Shown piece by piece: positions 59,776 to 64,000 of a stretch of DNA of 64,000 nt. Position numbers and translations under genes: made by a program. The notes under the pieces were generated by a model, which saw only the letters and a list, made by a program, of their open reading frames with translations, searched no databases and was not told where the DNA came from. Source of the DNA: Cladocopium goreaui (Eukaryota; Sar; Dinophyceae; Suessiales; Symbiodiniaceae); the NCBI GenBank assembly GCA_947184155.2, contig CAMXCT020000475.1, positions 58,861-122,860 of the forward strand, in the 5' to 3' direction. Position 1 is the stretch's first letter. Every line of letters starts with the position of its first letter.

Positions 59776-60887
59776 GTTGGGAAGGGAACACGATAGTTGT
59801 CCTTTATTGTCCTTTCATCCGATCTATTTATCAAGCGTCAAGCGTCTCTAAAATCATGCTCTCAACTCAAAAAGCATTGCTGATAGCCTGTAAGCCTCTC
59901 TGTCTTCGAGAGACAATGCCCATGATGTTCTGCGTGTATGAAAATGGTGTCGTGAGTATAACGTTCATATCGTTTTCATAGAGCTGTCGCTCTGCCGTAG
60001 AGGCCTCCACACCTGCTACCTTGGACACTTGTGCAGTCGGAAGTCGGAAGGACCATAGATCCTGACACATGACCTAATGGATCCGATCGCAGTATGTTCA
60101 AGTCATGATGCAAGTACAGCCCTGTAGAAGCGCCTGACTTAAATTGTGCAAACAAGTGCGATTTTGCGTGCGATTTTTGCATGCCCTTGGGATTTTCGTG
60201 GCTGCCAAATCGAGGACGTCGAGAATGGTTCAGAGATATCTTTGCATGCTTGGAACTCTCTGTTCACTGGGTGAGGCACTGGGTTCCCAGTGATTTGATA
60301 TATTTTACACTCGACTTTGAGGTGGAGTCAATGTGATTTTTTCAGCTAGAGAATATGAATTTATTTGGATGATTATTGAACTGTTTTTTTACTGGCCTTC
60401 AAAGTACTTGATTGCACAGCGACTTGATCTTGATGTGGATCTGGCATTTTTTCGCCAAGGTCATAACCATTGAAACACTGAGTCGCGACACTTGGGGAGC
60501 CAGATGCACTTCGATAATAACATCAGGATTTTGAAGAATGTTGCTACCCATTTAGAAGACACCCGGAAGTTCATACATAGCACGCGGGTCAAACTCTGGC
60601 TTGCCCTTGTCAAAAGGCAAGGTGCTCAGCTCGAACAGAGAAAATCAACAAGTTCCAGCTCCATTCGTTGATTGCAGTTGAGTACTTTGGCATGTGTTGA
60701 GAAGTTTGGACAGAAGCTGACCACGGCATCTTAGTCATGTATTGCCAGTGGCCCTTTTTGAACTCAGAGGAAGCGAATGTATGTTCAAGGTTTGGCAATT
60801 TGACAACCTCACTCAGTACGAAAAACTAAGAACTGTTTGATTCAAATTGTTTGCTGCATATTGGTTCACACCACCATCTTCACTTGT

Positions 60888-61094
60888 AAAGGAAAGCATC
60901 CCTATCACAACCCCGTGCTTCCTGTCAGAGGATACTCGCAACGCCTCGAACCTGCCATGGCGGTTGAAATCCAATATTTGTATTTTGCCTTTCCGTCAGA
61001 GAACCGTCCACGGCTGAACTGGCTGACCGCAGACATGAACGAGGTGGGCCTTCCAGTTGCAACAAACCATTTGGTCAAGTCGCAATCGCATTGA
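60888..61094 (+). CDS. exon-like segment of unrecognised gene, unit 2
   Basis: Counterpart of 55988-56215, reading CKGKHPYHNPVLPVRGYSQR and on to a TGA at 61094. The sequence upstream differs from unit 1, so an acceptor around CATCTTCACTTGTAAAG is possible. Confidence 0.4.
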   Translation, partial: KGKHPYHNPVLPVRGYSQRLEPAMAVEIQYLYFAFPSENRPRLNWLTADMNEVGLPVATNHLVKSQSH

Positions 61095-61903
61095 CGTTAG
61101 GTCCGGTTAGGTGATTTGCGTGCCTTGTGGCGAGGTAGTTCAGTAAGATTCCGAACTGAGCAGTTATCAAATATCCTGAATGGAATCATCCCAACATTTA
61201 CCCAACAAACCCATGTATCATTGCAGCACCATCCAATGTGACTTGCTGTGGACGCGCCAATGTACTGAATATGATTGACCAAAACTGTACCGTTGTTTAT
61301 CGTTTTTTTGTGCCAGCACTGGACTTTATCCATGGTGCTGCAGGTGTATGAGCGTTTTTGGGACGATGTTGATGCGTTCCACCGTCAGGCAGAAACGATT
61401 TGACTGGTGGTATCCAGTGATACTTGATCTTTGGCGTGTAGGCTTTCAGACACTGAGCAACGAACATTAAAGATTATAAAGTCACTTAAAGTCAGATTGC
61501 AGATCAGATAAACACGTTTGTTTCATCCAAAATCGTCACCTGGGCCTGGACCTGTCACTGAACAGAAGATAAGAATCGATTAGACCCAAACATGCCCAAG
61601 CAACAATCCGGTTCAAGAACGTCGCACTGACATGCATTCACAAAATCACAAAACCAAAATAAACCAAAGGAGTCCACGCGAGGTAGAACAGAAGACTGAC
61701 CAAACAAGAGTGTGCACGATAGAATATGATAAAATAATATGTAACATATATAATAATTAGCGTATGAAATAGTATCCGTATATCCGAAGTATCCTACAAG
61801 ATCCTACAAGATCCTACAAGATCCTACAAGTAGCATTGATCCCCAACATCACTGTGACACCGGCAGTGCCAATGGATGCCCATGGCAAGTGAGTGACGAA
61901 TAG

Positions 61904-62010
61904 GGTCCAGATGGTTCAGTGTGCCTGCGCAGGCGAGTCGGAACTATCAGAAAATTCAGCACTTCTGGGAAGGTCTCTGTGAGGCCGGCTACCTAGTGTC
62001 AACTGAAAAG
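61904..62010 (+). CDS. 35-codon exon candidate, unit 3
   Basis: Follows GACGAATAG and ends at a GTAATT donor. Two bases complete a codon, then SRWFSVPAQASRNYQKIQHF and WEGLCEAGYLVSTEK, compositionally very protein-like. Possibly preceded by a short exon (TGCCAATGGATGCCCATGGC) and a 15-base GTGAGT...TAG gap too short to be an intron, so the true 5' edge is unclear. Family unknown. Confidence 0.5.
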
Positions 62011-62083
62011 GTAATTGTCGAATGTTGAGGATGAGGGAGGATGAGGAAGGATCAGGAATTCTTTGTTTTCATGTTTTTCCGAT

Positions 62084-62227
62084 TCTTTGCCAGAAGATAT
62101 GCCAGAACATATTGCAGAAGATATGCCAGATAAAATGCCAGAAGATATGTCAGATAGAATGCCAGAAGATATGCCAGTAACAAAACGTATAGATGTCATG
62201 GTGGGGATAACTCGAAGTAAAGTAATT
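62084..62227. repeat. CAGAAGATATGC minisatellite insertion in unit 3
   Basis: Units such as ATGCCAGAAGATATGCCAGA and AAAATGCCAGA. Absent at the corresponding point of unit 2 (about 58762). Same motif family as 40845-40950. Confidence 0.8.
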
Positions 62228-63149
62228 TTCATGTTTTTTCCAATTCTTCCAATTCCTTCCCATTCCTTCCATGTCTTTCCTCTTTCCCATCCTGAGGCCG
62301 CAGAGAGCATTATGACCTGCTGTAGCAATCCGGTGGTTGAATCAGGCGGAGCATCATGGATTCGTTGCAGCTTGTCACGATGCAACAGCGCCAAAGTTGT
62401 TATCATTTGTTATCTCTTCCATCGTTTTTTGATATGAAATTTTGAGTTTGCCTTTGGAACCCACCTCAAGTTTTTGATCCAGGGCATGGCAACTGGAATG
62501 CCAGGAGAAACGCGAAGGTCTCGAGATTGAGATGCCTATCAGATTCCTTTGAGCAGCGCTTGAACGCGAAGGTATGTACACGGCATAAAACGGGATAGAA
62601 AACACACGAAAACATCACACTGAATGGATGTCGGATGAAGAGCCCCAAGTAACCCGAGTAGTTTCACTCTGAGCACAACGAGCCACGCTGGAGGAACTTC
62701 GGGCGTGGTGTGTCGACAGTTTTTGGCCACCATGGAATCGGATGGCAATCCAGAGAAGGCTCAGCAAAAAGGGCGGAAAACGCCTCGGATCTCTCTGTCT
62801 TATTCTTTCTTGGTTTGTATATGTTTGTAATATGTTTGTATTTCAGAACTGTCATGGCTGCCATGGCTAGGTTCGAAATAATTTTCTATTGGCATTGTTG
62901 ACTTTGCATGGATTTTCCATGACTTCCGCCCCATAATGATTCAAAAAGGATCGACGTTGGTATTTGCGAATCTTTGCCGTTTTTGCATCCTGACTTCAAA
63001 AAACAGCAGTTTGCGATAGCAAGGTGGACCCAGGTAGATGTAACATATGATGTAGCCGTAGTATGCCGTAGTTGATGTTTGTTACGTTTGTAAACTTCTG
63101 AAATGGAGCCTAATGGAGCTAAATGATTGTGGTAACTGTTTGACCACAG

Positions 63150-63233
63150 GAGCCCTGGCTCTGGCGTGACTTGACACCGTTGCATTTGTCCCTGGTCGCG
63201 AAGAACTACGTCACTGCAGACGTGCTGATTGAG
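63150..63233 (+). CDS. 28-codon exon candidate, unit 3
   Basis: EPWLWRDLTPLHLSLVAKNY then VTADVLIE, between CCACAG and GTTGGG. Length and phase are the same as at 59692-59775. Confidence 0.5.
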
Positions 63234-64000
63234 GTTGGGAAGGGAACACGATAGTTGTCCTTTATTGTCCTTTCATCCAATCTATTTATCAAGCGTCAAG
63301 CGTTTGTAAAATCATGCTCTCAACTCGGAAAGCATTGCTGATAGCCTGTAAGCCTCTCTGTCTTCGAGAGACAATGCCCATGATGTTCTGCGTGTATGAA
63401 AATGGTGTCGTGAGTATAACGTTCATATCGTTTTCATAGAGCTTTCGCTCTGCCGTAGAGGCCTCCACACCTGCTACCTTGGACACCTTTGGAGTCGGAA
63501 GTCGGAAGGACCATAGATCCTGACACATGACCTAATGGATCCGAGATCGCATTATGTTCGAGTCATGATGCAAGTACAGCCCTGTGGAAGCGCCTGACGT
63601 CTACGTGGATGTGTCTTAAATTGTGCAAACACGTGCAATTTTGCATGCCCTTGGGATTTTCGTGGTTGCCAAATCGAGGACGTCGAGAATGTCGGAGATA
63701 TCGTTGCATGCTTGGAACTCTCTGTTCACTGAGTTCCCAGTGTTTTGATATGTTTTGATTGTTTTGCACTCGACTTTGAGGTGGAGGCAATGTGATTTTT
63801 TCAGCTAGACTATATGAATTTATCTGGATGATTATTGAATTTATTGATGTGCGTTGATATTGGCCTTCAAAAACCTTCAAAATATTGTACTTTGCGCAGC
63901 GACTTGATCTTGATGTGGATCTGGCATTTTTTCGCCAAGGTCATAACAATTGAAACACTGAGTCGCGACACTTGGGGAGCCAGATGCGCTTCGATGATGA

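Larger units (their letters stand above)
58435..61744 (+). repeat. segmental duplication, unit 2 (about 3.3 kb)
   Basis: Begins with a GAAATAGTATCCG block and four ATCCTACAAG repeats, as does unit 3 at 61745. The two are colinear and highly similar to the window end; the last 1.3 kb of unit 2 also matches 55430-56830 in unit 1. Differences include a 2-bp loss at about 58692 and the 62084-62227 insertion in unit 3. Confidence 0.88.
61745..64000 (+). repeat. segmental duplication, unit 3 (truncated by window end)
   Basis: Colinear with 58435-60510. Carries the only fully open version of the first exon candidate. Confidence 0.88.

Overview
This is a nuclear fragment that looks like a dinoflagellate genome, probably of the Symbiodiniaceae type (inference from gene organisation; no marker gene is present). 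The signs are: recently duplicated genes in head-to-tail tandem array; a polypyrimidine-AG acceptor two bases before the start codon, as expected for spliced-leader trans-splicing; introns whose best-fitting boundaries include non-GT donors; long Ala/Gln/Pro-rich proteins; very abundant simple and minisatellite repeats; and a Ty1/copia retrotransposon with an oversized Gag-Pol. No rRNA, tRNA or CRISPR was recognised.

Layout. 1-4362: minisatellites, chiefly a 16-bp unit and a heptamer AGTGTRR satellite. 4363-39060: tandem array, about 2.75 kb per unit, of a gene for a Cdc25/Acr2-like rhodanese-fold protein with a CX5R active site. There are five recognisable copies (A-E), one empty unit, and one palindromic relic (G). 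Every copy except D carries a visible lesion; D carries a nested MITE pair in an intron. 39061-42696 and 52539-53930: a degenerate roughly 70-80 bp satellite, interrupted by a 9,842-bp copia element at 42697-52538 with identical 154-bp LTRs. 53931-64000: simple repeats and a segmentally duplicated locus of about 3.3 kb with exon-like fragments of an unrecognised gene.

The main discovery is in copy A. Its first intron is split by a complete 17,488-bp DNA transposon (5619-23106). It has perfect 21-bp terminal inverted repeats and a perfect 8-bp target duplication (TTCATATT), and the empty site is preserved in the paralogous copies. Just inside the ends are mirror-image arrays built on the core TTGTTTCAACAATTGTT. 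All genes lie on the minus strand, reading from the right end leftwards: a hAT/KDZ-like transposase candidate whose two halves fit across a 3.76-kb intron; inside that intron, a dual-specificity-phosphatase-like gene and an ankyrin-repeat gene; then a Cys-cluster/helical protein in several exons; and finally an intact C5-cytosine DNA methyltransferase next to the left end. This resembles a giant self-mobilising cargo element carrying its own chromatin or DNA-modification genes.

The copia element is also unusual. Its Gag carries a zinc knuckle and an ExoX-C-like segment. Between protease and integrase it encodes a domain resembling the C-terminal domain of RapZ, with its own CX5R loop. Three unrelated CX5R proteins therefore occur in this window.
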